NCBI GenBank assembly: GCA_023426125.1
Contig: JAFABI010000016.1
Span: forward strand, 62,001 to 126,000
Reading direction: 5' to 3'
From: Bacillota bacterium
GTDB taxonomy: Bacteria; Bacillota; Clostridia; Acetivibrionales; DTU013
Length of the DNA: 64,000 nt
In this document: piece by piece, positions 8,884-17,621 of the stretch
Layout: each line of letters starts with the position of its first letter
How positions within the stretch are numbered: the stretch's first letter is position 1
Position numbers and translations under genes: made by a program
Notes under the pieces: generated by a model
Database searches by the model: none
What the model was told of the DNA's origin: nothing
Seen by the model: the letters and a program-made list of their open reading frames with translations, nothing else

Positions 8884-11181
8884 CTAGATTTTATTCAATA
8901 CTACGTACACGCCGGGCGTTATGCCTTCATGCTTTTTGAAAACTCTTCTGAAGTGTATATCGTTTGTATAGCCTGTAAGCTCGGCGATCCGGCGTATTGT
9001 AAGATCCCCGTTCAGCAGTTCCTTAGCCTTTCCGATGCGGATGCCGTTTACAAAATCCGAAAAGTTGCACCCCGTCTTTTCCTTAAAAAAGCTGCTTATA
9101 TACGGTACGGATTTTTTTACCTGTGCGGCGATGAGATTCAAGGAAAGGTTGGGGTCGCTATAATGGTCGCCGATCCATTGCAGGATGTAATTGATCAGGT
9201 AGTCGTCGCTTGCCGTTTTCCTGCTGTTCACCGCCGAATAAATCCTGCTGAACAGCGGAAGGATGTAATTTTCCATGGCATTGATGTTTTCATGCCTGTT
9301 GAAGTCCAAAATGTCGATGGACACTTCCTTTGAAAGCTCGAATTCATTAATCAGCTTCAGTGCGGACCCAATCAGGTTGTAATACAGGCATTTGGCAATA
9401 TCGGGGCTGTAGCTGTCGCTTTCCACATTGGTGGCGATGATCTGCCTTATGATATCGTCGATACATTCCTTTTTACATGCCTTGATGGCGTTGATAATAT
9501 ACTGCTCCGTGCTTATGGGATAATAGAGCATGCCTTTTCGCTTGTTTATCCTGCTGTAGTATATGGTTTCAGAGCTGTCGTAAGCCAGCCTGTAATCCAT
9601 AGCCCGTACCACCTGACCGTATGAATTGTTCATACCCTCCGGGAAGCCGAAAACATCGCTTACGGTGATGATAAATTCAGGGCACACATAGGCCGATATG
9701 AGATTTTTGAGTAAATTGACATGCTTCTCAAGGCTGCCGGCATCTTCAAAATTAATCACCAGGCATTTGCGGTTGCCGTCCAATTCGGTAAAATATGCCT
9801 TGGCTCCTCCTGCTTCCAGCTCGGTGCAGATTTTTTCCTTCTTATTGTTTCCGATGCCCATTTCGGTAGAGAAGTGAAGCAAAACAGTCACAAACAGGGC
9901 AAACTTGAACAGGACACCCATCGAAGCCAGTTTGTCGGTGAGGCTTTCATCGTAGGGTATACTTCCTGTCAGAATATTGGACAGATATGCGTTTTGTATA
10001 ATCGGCATGAAGCTGTTGACTCTTTTTCTAAGTAAATCCTCCTCCGAAATGAGGGAATTGACGGATTTGTGCAGCAGATTATAGTCAAACCTTTGCAGGG
10101 GGATATTTTTTTCACTGTAGCGGGAGCTGAACAGCTTGAAGATCTTTATAATGGGATAATAATTTTTCACCGCGATCAGGTAGGAAAGGACAAAACCCAG
10201 AATCGAGCAGGCAACAACGGCAATGACGGTTACATTGGTCATCTGGGTCATCTCGGCCATAGCCGTCTTCTGCGGTATGATGGTAACCAGCCGGAGGCTT
10301 GTCCTCGGGAGGTAGCTGCAATACAGAATGTACTTGTCCCCTTTGATGAGAACCTCTTCAGACTTGTCTGTTTCGGGCTTCTCCACCAATCCGCGGTCCA
10401 GCCCTGACAGCAACAAACCGTTTACGGCTTCAACGTCCATGTCCTTTCCGCCTTTACCCTTGACATTCCCCAACTGTCTTCCGCTTTCATCCAGGATATA
10501 CAACAGGGCATTGTCAATATATGAAAAGCTTTCGAGGCTGTCCGCCAGCTTGTCTGTCTTTATATAGGCAACCACATAGGCTTTGATTGTGCTGTCCAGG
10601 GCAGGTATACCGCTTAAATATGCGGCGGTATCTATTTTAAGCCCGTAGTAATTGTAGTTTTTATAATCCAGCGTCCTGGGAGAAAGGAAAAGAGAGGACG
10701 GCAGCGGCTGCATCAAATCCTCCCAGTCCCTGTCGTCCAGATCTCCAAATCTGAAGTTGTTGTTGAAAAACTGCTTGAAGGTTGTCATCCCGTTGGAAGA
10801 GATGACACAGTCCTGTCTGGGGAATACCACGCCCAGGTCGAAGAAATAGTTGTTCAGCACCACATACCTGGCAATGGTGTCTATGTTCTCATCCGTTTCG
10901 TAAACATCCCAGGGAGCTTCATCCACCTCATAAGAGATCCTGCTGTTGTACATTTTTTTGACCCATTGGGAAAATGACAGCTCTATGGCTATTTTATCGA
11001 TGGCTTCAAACTCTTCCTCATAGGTATCCAATAATCTGGCGATCTCTTTGCGGCAGCCCGTATCCGCACTTTTTTTTATTCCGTCGCTTATGTAAAAATA
11101 ACTGACAAGTACGGTTATAACCAGAGGCAAGATAAAAACCACTATATAGGATAAAAACAGCCTGACAAAAAATTTTCTCAT
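8884..11181 (-). CDS. Membrane-bound AraC family regulator (one-component sensor)
   Basis: This roughly 765-residue protein joins an extracellular sensor to a DNA-binding domain in one chain. It has helix 1 at about residues 6-28, a long outside loop, helix 2 at about 313-335, a cytoplasmic linker, and a C-terminal AraC domain (LNLIAAQVKKSVPYISSFFKEKTG, TIRRIAELTGYTNDIHFRRVFKKHEG). The ATG at 11181 is preferred over an upstream TTG because GGAG lies nine bases before it. It follows the LplABC-type importer genes on the same strand and probably controls them. The ribosome binding site lies inside a repeat element whose end touches the start codon. Confidence 0.88.
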   Translation of the reverse strand: MRKFFVRLFLSYIVVFILPLVITVLVSYFYISDGIKKSADTGCRKEIARLLDTYEEEFEAIDKIAIELSFSQWVKKMYNSRISYEVDEAPWDVYETDENIDTIARYVVLNNYFFDLGVVFPRQDCVISSNGMTTFKQFFNNNFRFGDLDDRDWEDLMQPLPSSLFLSPRTLDYKNYNYYGLKIDTAAYLSGIPALDSTIKAYVVAYIKTDKLADSLESFSYIDNALLYILDESGRQLGNVKGKGGKDMDVEAVNGLLLSGLDRGLVEKPETDKSEEVLIKGDKYILYCSYLPRTSLRLVTIIPQKTAMAEMTQMTNVTVIAVVACSILGFVLSYLIAVKNYYPIIKIFKLFSSRYSEKNIPLQRFDYNLLHKSVNSLISEEDLLRKRVNSFMPIIQNAYLSNILTGSIPYDESLTDKLASMGVLFKFALFVTVLLHFSTEMGIGNNKKEKICTELEAGGAKAYFTELDGNRKCLVINFEDAGSLEKHVNLLKNLISAYVCPEFIITVSDVFGFPEGMNNSYGQVVRAMDYRLAYDSSETIYYSRINKRKGMLYYPISTEQYIINAIKACKKECIDDIIRQIIATNVESDSYSPDIAKCLYYNLIGSALKLINEFELSKEVSIDILDFNRHENINAMENYILPLFSRIYSAVNSRKTASDDYLINYILQWIGDHYSDPNLSLNLIAAQVKKSVPYISSFFKEKTGCNFSDFVNGIRIGKAKELLNGDLTIRRIAELTGYTNDIHFRRVFKKHEGITPGVYVVLNKI

Positions 11182-11384
11182 ATAACGAGGCTCCAAAATA
11201 TCCCCCGCCTCTGTACTAGGTGGCGGGTACCGAATTGGTTTTCAGGCAGTGAGCATATCTCCCGCCTAGGATGCATAGACGAGCAGCAAATGCAAGGCAT
11301 TTGCGACCAGTCTCGTTGAAACTCCGCTGCGGTAAGGAAATTTGTCTACAACCGACAAATTTCCTTTGAATTAGGTCGTTATAA
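11181..11384 (-). repeat. Family 1 inverted-end element, copy 1
   Basis: The ends are TATAACGAG (left) and GTCGTTATA (right). The interior contains a perfect hairpin, AAGGAAATTTGTC with GACAAATTTCCTT. The element is closely related to 43391-43550 but carries about 43 extra bases near 11270-11312. Its left end supplies the GGAG and the base next to the start codon of the adjacent regulator gene. The rest of the 274-bp gap to the permease gene holds a GAACCGTCCCC tract, a common clostridial repeat word, and nothing else I recognise. Confidence 0.75.
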
Positions 11385-11455
11385 GCCTCCCCTGTCTACG
11401 AGGGCTCCAGACGAACCGTCCCCAATCTGCTTCAATCGCAGCGTTTCTTTACATT

Positions 11456-12343
11456 CTACTCCTTTACCGCTCCCAGTGTCATCCCCTTGATAAAGTATTT
11501 TTGCAGAAACGGATAGGTAAATATGACGGGAAGTATGGAGACAATGATTGCGGCGTATTTAAGCTGGGCGGCGTAAAGCTGCCGTTTAAAGCCTGTGGCT
11601 GATGCCTGCAGCTCTTCGGAGTTTTGCGTGAGTATTTTCATGAGGAACAACTGCAGCGGCTGGTATTTTGGGGAAGGAAGATACAGCAGGGCTGAAAAAT
11701 AGCTGTTCCAGAAGCCTACGGCACTGTACAGGGCAATAACGGCAATAATAGGCTTCGAAAGAGGGAGCACGGTCCTGAAAAGGATCCCGATATCCGTACA
11801 TCCGTCAATTTTTGCCGCATCCATCAGACTTACAGGGATTGTCTGCATGAAATAGGATCTTGTTATTATAACATTCCATGTGCTTATGGCAGCAGGAATT
11901 ACAATGGCCCAACGGGTATTGTAAAGACCCAGCTTGTTCACCAGAATAAAGGACGGGATAATCCCCCCGGCAAAAAACATGGTAAAAACCATGAAGAGGG
12001 TAAAAACCTTTCTCCCGGAAAATTCCCTGACCGACAGGGGATATGCGGTGATAACGGTCATGATGAGATTGAGCAGTGTTCCTACCACCGCATACCACAG
12101 GGTATTTCCATAGGAGATCCATATGCTTTTGTTTTTAAATACCATTCCATAGGCTTCCAGCGAAAATCCCTCGGGAAACAGCCACACCCTTTGCTGTACC
12201 ACGTTGATGGGGTCGCTTATGGAATTGCTTAAGACATAAATAAAAGGAAACAGCGTCACAATGTTCGATACAAGCAGAATTGCATGAACGGTCAGCATCA
12301 CGGCGGTATCGTTTCCATTACCCAACCTATTTTTCAAGTCCAC
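11456..12343 (-). CDS. Carbohydrate ABC transporter permease (LplC/YtcP-like)
   Basis: This 295-residue inner-membrane permease has about six hydrophobic helices. The cytoplasmic EAA loop reads SLMDAAKIDGCTDIGILFRTVLPLSKP, the ATPase contact site of sugar permeases, and the typical ending YFIKGMTLGAVKE is present. A GTG start follows a GGAG site five bases away. It is the second permease of an importer with the gene directly upstream (9-bp gap). No ATPase gene is in the cluster; LplABC-type importers commonly borrow a shared MsmX-like ATPase encoded elsewhere. Confidence 0.92.
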   Translation of the reverse strand: MDLKNRLGNGNDTAVMLTVHAILLVSNIVTLFPFIYVLSNSISDPINVVQQRVWLFPEGFSLEAYGMVFKNKSIWISYGNTLWYAVVGTLLNLIMTVITAYPLSVREFSGRKVFTLFMVFTMFFAGGIIPSFILVNKLGLYNTRWAIVIPAAISTWNVIITRSYFMQTIPVSLMDAAKIDGCTDIGILFRTVLPLSKPIIAVIALYSAVGFWNSYFSALLYLPSPKYQPLQLFLMKILTQNSEELQASATGFKRQLYAAQLKYAAIIVSILPVIFTYPFLQKYFIKGMTLGAVKE

Positions 12344-12352
12344 ACCTTCTCC

Positions 12353-13273
12353 CTACCAGATTGTTATATCGGAAGCTTTTCTGCTGAAGTAATTCACCGC
12401 CACCAGAAGTATGAAGTTGCAAACCGAATTGAACAGATCCACCGCAGCCCCGAAGCTGTATTGCTGGCCCAGAAGTCCCGCACGGTATACATAGGTTGAT
12501 ATAACATCCGAAACCTCATAGTCACCCGGTGAATACATCAGGATAATTTTTGCATAGCCCACCGACATCAATGAGCCTACGTTGAGTATCAGCAATACTA
12601 CCACAATGGGCATGATGCCCGGAAGGGTCACATGCAGCATCCGCCTTAGTTTCCCTGCGCCGTCCATTTTAGCGGCCTCATAGTGTATTGGTGAAATCGA
12701 AGTCATGGCCGATATGTAGATAATGGAGCTCCATCCGAATTCCTGCCATATTCCCGAACCTACGTACAGCGTCCTGAACCATACCGGCTCCCCCAGGACC
12801 CTGAGGGGACTGCCGGTTATTCTTTCCACCAATGAACTGAAGCTGCTTGTGGAATCCAGAAGAGTTATCATGATTCCCACCATGATGACAAGGGATATAA
12901 AATGGGGCAGGTAACTTACCGTCTGCGTAACCCTTTTATAAAGCCCGTCCCTGATTTCATTCAGTGCAAGTGCAAACAGGATGGGAATGGGAAAGCCCCA
13001 GAGTATTGAATATACACTCATCAAAAGGGTGTTTTTTATCAATCTCCCAAAGTATTGGGATTCAAAAAACTGAATGAAATACTTCAGTCCCACCCATTCG
13101 CTCCCCGTTATCCCCTTGCTGGGATGATAGTCCTGAAATGCAATGATGTTCCCGTAGATAGGGATATAGCAGAAAACGATATAGTAAATTGCTGCGGGAA
13201 CCAAAAGCAAATACAGGTATCTATCCCTTTTTACCACCTTTATGAAACCGGACCATTTACTCTCATTGTGCAT
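12353..13273 (-). CDS. Carbohydrate ABC transporter permease (LplB-like)
   Basis: This 306-residue permease has about six membrane helices. It starts with a short polar N terminus and the LplB-type segment YLLLVPAAIYYIVFCYIPIYG. The EAA loop HYEAAKMDGAGKLRRMLHVTLPGI marks the ATPase docking site. The ATG is preceded by GGAGGT at eight bases. It is followed by its partner permease and preceded, across a hairpin, by the binding-protein gene. The family imports oligosaccharides or glycan fragments; the substrate here is probably related to the GH106-like hydrolase nearby. Confidence 0.92.
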   Translation of the reverse strand: MHNESKWSGFIKVVKRDRYLYLLLVPAAIYYIVFCYIPIYGNIIAFQDYHPSKGITGSEWVGLKYFIQFFESQYFGRLIKNTLLMSVYSILWGFPIPILFALALNEIRDGLYKRVTQTVSYLPHFISLVIMVGIMITLLDSTSSFSSLVERITGSPLRVLGEPVWFRTLYVGSGIWQEFGWSSIIYISAMTSISPIHYEAAKMDGAGKLRRMLHVTLPGIMPIVVVLLILNVGSLMSVGYAKIILMYSPGDYEVSDVISTYVYRAGLLGQQYSFGAAVDLFNSVCNFILLVAVNYFSRKASDITIW

Positions 13274-13296
13274 TCATCTTTACCTCCGTGCGAACA

Positions 13297-13337
13297 AAGA
13301 GACACAGCGAGGCCGCCATATTCCCACTGTGTCTCTT
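13297..13337 (-). terminator. Hairpin between binding-protein and permease genes
   Basis: AAGAGACACAG (13297-13307) and CTGTGTCTCTT (13327-13337) form an 11-bp perfect stem around a 19-base loop. It lacks a clear run of U on the minus strand, so it could be a partial terminator or an RNA-stabilising hairpin. Either would keep binding protein in excess over permease. Confidence 0.6.
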
Positions 13338-13359
13338 GAATTAACCGTCTATAGTGTCA

Positions 13360-14961
13360 TTATTTTAACTGCTTGTATCTGTCGTATTGCGCCTGCTTCA
13401 CTTTTACCAGTTCATCCAGGTTCATGCTCTTGAGCTTTGCCACATAGCTGTCAAAGTCACTGATTGGGACAGTTCCCCGGATAAATTTTATAAGCATTTC
13501 GCTCTGGTAGGTTTGAATGTCCAGGCTCAACTGGTCTATCTGGGCCTGTTCCTCATTCGTAGCCAGTATCCCCGGGAAAGCTACCTTGGAATACGGCTTG
13601 ATGCTTTCCTGGTATCCCTTCCATTCTGCGTTGACCGACAGCATCTGATCAACCACGCCCAACTGTGCACACCAGGGAACGGTAGGCCATGAGCCAAGAG
13701 TCCTTAAAGCGTCTGTCGGCCCGAGTCCATCGGGGTTGTTGAGGACAAAATCCGTAAATACGGGTTTTCCGTCCTGCAAGGTATAGCTTTTGCCTTCAAT
13801 ACCCCATGTCATAAGCATGCTGCCCTCTTCGCCCAAAATATAGTCAATGAGTTTGATTGCAACAGCACTGTTTTTGCAGTTCTTTGTGATGCTGGTGAAC
13901 TGGCTCCCCATCACGGGATCCTTGTCTATACGCCTTTCTCCGTTGGCACCGATAGGAGGCAACACCGGCACATACAGGGCATCCTTGTCGAGACTGTCCC
14001 GTATTGTCTTTGTCCATGCCACGACCCAGTCGGGATACATGAAAAATCCTCCGACCCTGTTTTGTGAAACAAGCGTCTGCTGGCTTTCCATGTTTTTCGT
14101 CCCGAAATTGGAGGAAATATAGCCTTTTTGGAACAATGTGCCGGCAAACTTCAGAAAATCTACCATTCTGGGGTCAGTCCACTGGTATACAACCTTTTCA
14201 TTTTCAATGATGAAATCGCTGCCGGACCAGAGCTGCAGGCCGAAGGCCTCGCTGAAGGTCCTGGGATTGCTGATCCATGGGATTTCGTCCTTTTGGCCGT
14301 TCCCGTTGACATCCTGCTTGAAGGCATCCAGAACCGTCAGCCACTCGTCCAGGGTATTGGGCAGTCCCAGGCCTTTTTCGTCCAGCCAGTCCTTCCGAAG
14401 GACAAAGCTCGGAGCGGACGCCTCCGGTTCAAGGCTTACCGGAGAAATTCCATAAATCTTCCCATCACCGCTGGTCCAATTGTTTGCGCCATACTCATCA
14501 AGCAGTGCCTGTATGTTGGGTGCATTCTGTTTGATCAGATCGTTCAGAGGAATAAACATTCCGCTGATGCCATAAGGGGTAGGATCGCTGTTAGGAACCA
14601 TGACGATGTCGGGAATATCCGTGCCGGCGGCCAGCCTCACTTCCATCTGCTGATCGTAAAGCGAGGAGGACATAACCTCCCATTCAATTTTAACATTGGT
14701 TTTTTCCTCGATGGTTTTCCACACTTCCAGGCCGTTATTATAGCTTGCCGGCGCATAAAAATTATCCCATGACGCCCATTTTAAGGTCAAAGGCTCTTCA
14801 CTGAGAAAGAAATTAGACTGCCCTCCGGAGCTCTGGGTATCCTGGGTCAGAGTGTCATTCCGGGACTCCGAGGTACCGGCATTCCCGTCATTCCCTCCGG
14901 AGCAGCCCGCGCCGCCGACCATAAAAGCAAGACATACCAAAGTGCACAAGAGCTTTTTCAT
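13360..14961 (-). CDS. Extracellular solute-binding lipoprotein (LplA-like)
   Basis: The protein begins at the ATG at 14961, which has GGGGGAG nine bases before it; a longer reading frame to 15003 lacks a site. The first 20 residues form a lipoprotein signal ending in GGAGC (Cys20). After a Ser/Asn/Gly-rich linker comes a family-1-type binding protein of about 490 residues, with a DVNGNGQKDEIPW segment typical of LplA-like proteins. It would be anchored outside the membrane and deliver sugars to the two permeases that follow. Its length (533 residues) is normal for this subfamily. Confidence 0.92.
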   Translation of the reverse strand: MKKLLCTLVCLAFMVGGAGCSGGNDGNAGTSESRNDTLTQDTQSSGGQSNFFLSEEPLTLKWASWDNFYAPASYNNGLEVWKTIEEKTNVKIEWEVMSSSLYDQQMEVRLAAGTDIPDIVMVPNSDPTPYGISGMFIPLNDLIKQNAPNIQALLDEYGANNWTSGDGKIYGISPVSLEPEASAPSFVLRKDWLDEKGLGLPNTLDEWLTVLDAFKQDVNGNGQKDEIPWISNPRTFSEAFGLQLWSGSDFIIENEKVVYQWTDPRMVDFLKFAGTLFQKGYISSNFGTKNMESQQTLVSQNRVGGFFMYPDWVVAWTKTIRDSLDKDALYVPVLPPIGANGERRIDKDPVMGSQFTSITKNCKNSAVAIKLIDYILGEEGSMLMTWGIEGKSYTLQDGKPVFTDFVLNNPDGLGPTDALRTLGSWPTVPWCAQLGVVDQMLSVNAEWKGYQESIKPYSKVAFPGILATNEEQAQIDQLSLDIQTYQSEMLIKFIRGTVPISDFDSYVAKLKSMNLDELVKVKQAQYDRYKQLK

Positions 14962-15300
14962 ATAGTTTATCTCCCCCTTTAAATTATTTTGCCGAAAATC
15001 CATCTTCCATACCGAATTTCCGGCTTCTTTGCCAAAGGACCGCAGGACAGGATCCCACGGCCTTCCTTGGGTAATCTGGTTACATCATACATTTTACATT
15101 GGGGTAGAATAAAAACAAGGTATATAAATTTTTTCCGGCAAACATATTTTAAGATTTGCATCTGAATCTCTGGCATTGGCATTATTTTGTCCAGAATGGA
15201 TGCCAGCCCCTGGGAATATCTCCGCCCCCATGTTTCCGGGACATAAGTTCGGCGGATCCCACAAATATTAATAATTTGTTAATAATATCAAAGCGGTTCT
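14962..15300. other. Intergenic region with no recognised gene
   Basis: This 340-bp stretch upstream of the binding-protein gene presumably holds its promoter on the minus strand. I could not assign convincing -35/-10 boxes, a riboswitch or a repeat. Short open frames here have no ribosome binding sites. Confidence 0.4.
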
Positions 15301-15308
15301 ATATTTTG

Positions 15309-15338
15309 TTGACAGCCGATTCATTTGCATGCTATAGT
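15309..15338 (+). promoter_or_regulatory. Promoter of the riboswitch-dedA transcript
   Basis: TTGACA (15309-15314) and TATAGT (15333-15338) are 18 bases apart. The predicted start near 15345 falls at the first bases of the riboswitch aptamer. Confidence 0.8.
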
Positions 15339-15343
15339 AATGG

Positions 15344-15436
15344 CATAAAAGGGAGTAGCTTTAACTATAAGGTCAACAACCGGCGGGTTATGGATCCGTC
15401 TGGCGTTATAGCCCTGAAAGGGAAGCGAGACTTTTA
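15344..15436 (+). ncRNA. yybP-ykoY (manganese) family riboswitch
   Basis: The stretch carries the two conserved internal-loop sequences of the yybP-ykoY class: GGGAGTAGC at 15351-15359 and GCGAGAC at 15425-15431. GGTCAACA and a closing outer stem (TAAAAG with CTTTTA) lie between or around them. The 3' strand of the outer stem is shared with the first arm of the terminator that follows, the layout of a transcriptional ON switch in which Mn2+ binding prevents termination. Recognition is from motifs; a covariance-model search was not possible. Confidence 0.8.
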
Positions 15437-15481
15437 ATATAAACCTGGACAGTTCACAGGTTATATTGAAAGTCTTTTTTG
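15428..15481 (+). terminator. Riboswitch expression-platform terminator
   Basis: AGACTTTTAATATA (from 15428) pairs with TATATTGAAAGTCT (ending 15475), extended by ACCTG/CAGGT nearer the loop. Six T follow. The upstream arm overlaps the aptamer closing stem, so the two structures exclude each other. Confidence 0.85.
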
Positions 15482-15516
15482 ATTTATGCCGCAATATGAA
15501 GCAACCGGGAGGATAA

Positions 15517-16167
15517 ATGGATACTATTCTATATGTTTTTGACTTTATCATGCATCTGGACAAGCACCTGGGGGAAATTATAAAGGACTATGGTACCTGG
15601 ACCTACATGATCCTGTTTGCCATTATTTTTTGTGAAACGGGACTGGTAGTGACACCTTTTTTGCCGGGTGACTCCCTGCTATTTGTTATAGGCGCACTTG
15701 CTGCCGGAGGGTCGCTGGATCTGTTCCTGTCCCTGGCGCTTCTCATCATCGCTGCGATCGCCGGCGACACGGTCAACTACCACATCGGGAAGTTCCTTGG
15801 GCATAAGGTTTTTGACAGCAGTAAATTCCGCCTTATTAAGAAGGAACATTTGATAAAAACTCAAAAATTTTATGAGAAGCACGGCGGCAAGGCTATCATT
15901 CTCGCGCGGTTCATTCCTATCATCAGAACCTTTGCCCCGTTTGTTGCAGGTATTGGCAAGATGCACTACCTGAAATTTCTTGGCTACAATATGATCGGAG
16001 GTATTGTCTGGGTGACCCTGTTTATACTGGGCGGGTATTTCTTCGGTAATCTGCCGGTTGTTAAAAACAACTTCACCTTTGTTATTTTTGCAATTATATT
16101 CATCTCGCTGCTGCCCGGGGTTTTCGCCTATATGAAAGAAAAGATGCGTAAGCCGCAGCAGGATTAA
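15517..16167 (+). CDS. DedA family membrane protein
   Basis: This 216-residue polytopic membrane protein has the DedA signatures: FCETGLVVTPFLPGDSLLF near residue 33 and, later, ARFIPIIRTFAPFVAGIGKM. DedA proteins move lipids such as undecaprenyl phosphate or phosphatidylethanolamine across the membrane and affect proton-motive force and metal or antimicrobial tolerance. A GGGAGGA site precedes the ATG. The gene sits directly behind a manganese-type riboswitch and terminator, which suggests that its expression follows Mn2+ level. The exact substrate is unknown. Confidence 0.9.
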   Translation: MDTILYVFDFIMHLDKHLGEIIKDYGTWTYMILFAIIFCETGLVVTPFLPGDSLLFVIGALAAGGSLDLFLSLALLIIAAIAGDTVNYHIGKFLGHKVFDSSKFRLIKKEHLIKTQKFYEKHGGKAIILARFIPIIRTFAPFVAGIGKMHYLKFLGYNMIGGIVWVTLFILGGYFFGNLPVVKNNFTFVIFAIIFISLLPGVFAYMKEKMRKPQQD

Positions 16168-16263
16168 AGACAAGTATTGTTCCCTGTGACATTACCCTCA
16201 GGACAAAGCTGTTTGCTATTCAGTAACCGCAACTATACGAGAACTATATGAGGGAGGACTGTA

Positions 16264-16683
16264 ATGAGAAAAATGCGATATTACCAGAGATATACGGTTT
16301 CAGGCAGCGGTTTCATTCTTTTCAGTCCCGAACGGAAAGCAGAGTTTTCAATTAACGATATTTCCGCTTCCGGAATGAGTATCACTGCACAAGCCGAACT
16401 GGAGGAGAATGAAGCCGTCATGACGGAAGTGCGGATTTATGGAAAGCTTTTGCCTGTTTCAAAGCAGATGAAGGGAAGCGTTGTCCGAAAACGGAGGCAT
16501 AATTCTATTTACCATTATGGAATACGTTTTATCGATATGACACATAAGGATATAGTGGAGCTTGACGAATATCTGAGGCTTAACCACGACAGCACCGCAT
16601 TTCATGATCCCTCCCGCGATGCCGGCCATGATGAAAACCCGATACGGCAGCTGATCCGGACAAATGACACCCAGGTGGTGTAA
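16264..16683 (+). CDS. PilZ domain protein
   Basis: The 139-residue cytoplasmic protein consists almost entirely of one PilZ domain. Near the N terminus RYYQR (residues 5-9) fits the RxxxR c-di-GMP binding motif, and DISASG fits the DxSxxG motif. The domain ends with YGIRFIDMT, usual for the family. The ATG has a GGGAGGA site. It stands alone with no flagellar or cellulose genes next to it, so the effector output (motility, secretion or surface glycan) cannot be assigned. Confidence 0.85.
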   Translation: MRKMRYYQRYTVSGSGFILFSPERKAEFSINDISASGMSITAQAELEENEAVMTEVRIYGKLLPVSKQMKGSVVRKRRHNSIYHYGIRFIDMTHKDIVELDEYLRLNHDSTAFHDPSRDAGHDENPIRQLIRTNDTQVV

Positions 16684-16768
16684 ATGGAATGATGAAATTT
16701 TTTACGATATAATGGGATAAATGAATCTGCTATTGAACATTCTTATCAATAAAAAAGGTGGTGTAAGC

Positions 16769-17347
16769 TTGAAAGATACAAATCGGGTATATTGGAATGA
16801 ACAATTCAAGATTTTACAGGATACATGGCCGAAACCGGATAACTTTGAAAATTGCATAAACATCTTCTTGATTCTGCATGGGATGGTTCATTCTTTACAA
16901 GTTTCGGCGTTGAACTTTTCTTTTGAAGATGAATTGTGGAGTAAAATGAATGAAGTTGTTTTTCGGAGACTTTTTAAAGGTGAACAATCGATTGCCTGGA
17001 AGCTTTGGCATACTGCAAGAATTGAAGACATCGTAATGAATATTTTGGTTGCAAATCGTTCGCAGGTCATGACAAGCCAGGATTGGGCGAAAGAATTAAA
17101 GGTTGATTTTTATGATACGGGAAATGCAATGGATGAGAATGAGATTGCACAATTATCGAATTCAATCGATCTGTCGGCTTTACGGGGATATAGAAATGCT
17201 GTTGGATTAAATACGATAGAAATTGTAAAAAACTTAAAACCTGAGGATATGAAAAAGAAAGTAGAGCCGTCAGGACTCCGGAGGCTATGCTGGCAGTGGC
17301 CGTCTGGATCTTTGTATTTTGTGCCTTGTTCCGGGTCATATATGTAA
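16769..17347 (+). CDS. DinB-like protein with rearranged C terminus
   Basis: The best start is the TTG at 16769, five bases after AAAGGTGGTG. About 165 residues match a DinB-like four-helix protein (FLILHGMVHSLQVSAL, SIAWKLWHTARIEDIVMNILVA), a metal-binding fold often linked to thiol-dependent detoxification. After KKKVEPS the last 26 residues (GLRRLCWQWP and onwards) do not fit the family; the normal C-terminal helix appears lost by a recombination event. The protein could still fold, but activity is doubtful. Confidence 0.7.
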   Translation: MKDTNRVYWNEQFKILQDTWPKPDNFENCINIFLILHGMVHSLQVSALNFSFEDELWSKMNEVVFRRLFKGEQSIAWKLWHTARIEDIVMNILVANRSQVMTSQDWAKELKVDFYDTGNAMDENEIAQLSNSIDLSALRGYRNAVGLNTIEIVKNLKPEDMKKKVEPSGLRRLCWQWPSGSLYFVPCSGSYM

Positions 17348-17590
17348 AGCAGAGAGGAAGAGTGAAAAATGAAATCATTTGAAATCGACGGCAGGCTGAA
17401 GGAAGTGCTGTAAAGACTCCGGATTCATCTTGACAAAGTCACGGATTTGTGGAAATATAAGAAAAAGTGTCTTTGCCTGGTGCGCTTTTCCGGCAAAGTC
17501 AACCGCCTGATTGGAGATGACCTCGCATAGTCGCTTTTTAGCTGATTTTGCGAGGTTTTTCACATTTGTGGAGTAAGAATGCAAAACATT
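17264..17590 (+). pseudogene. Scar of broken genes behind the dinB-like gene
   Basis: In a different frame from the DinB-like gene, 17269-17382 encodes a hydrophobic tail (AMLAVAVWIFVFCALFRVIY, then KQRGR) ending in TGA. It overlaps an ATG at 17369 that opens a second frame of only 14 codons (MKSFEIDGRLKEVL, stop 17411-17413). Stop, ribosome binding site and start are arranged like a normal operon junction, so this looks like the end of one lost gene and the beginning of another, fused to dinB by deletion. The remaining bases to 17590 have no recognisable gene. Confidence 0.5.
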
Positions 17591-17621
17591 TTTGGTCTAC
17601 ATACGATTGGGGGATATATAC

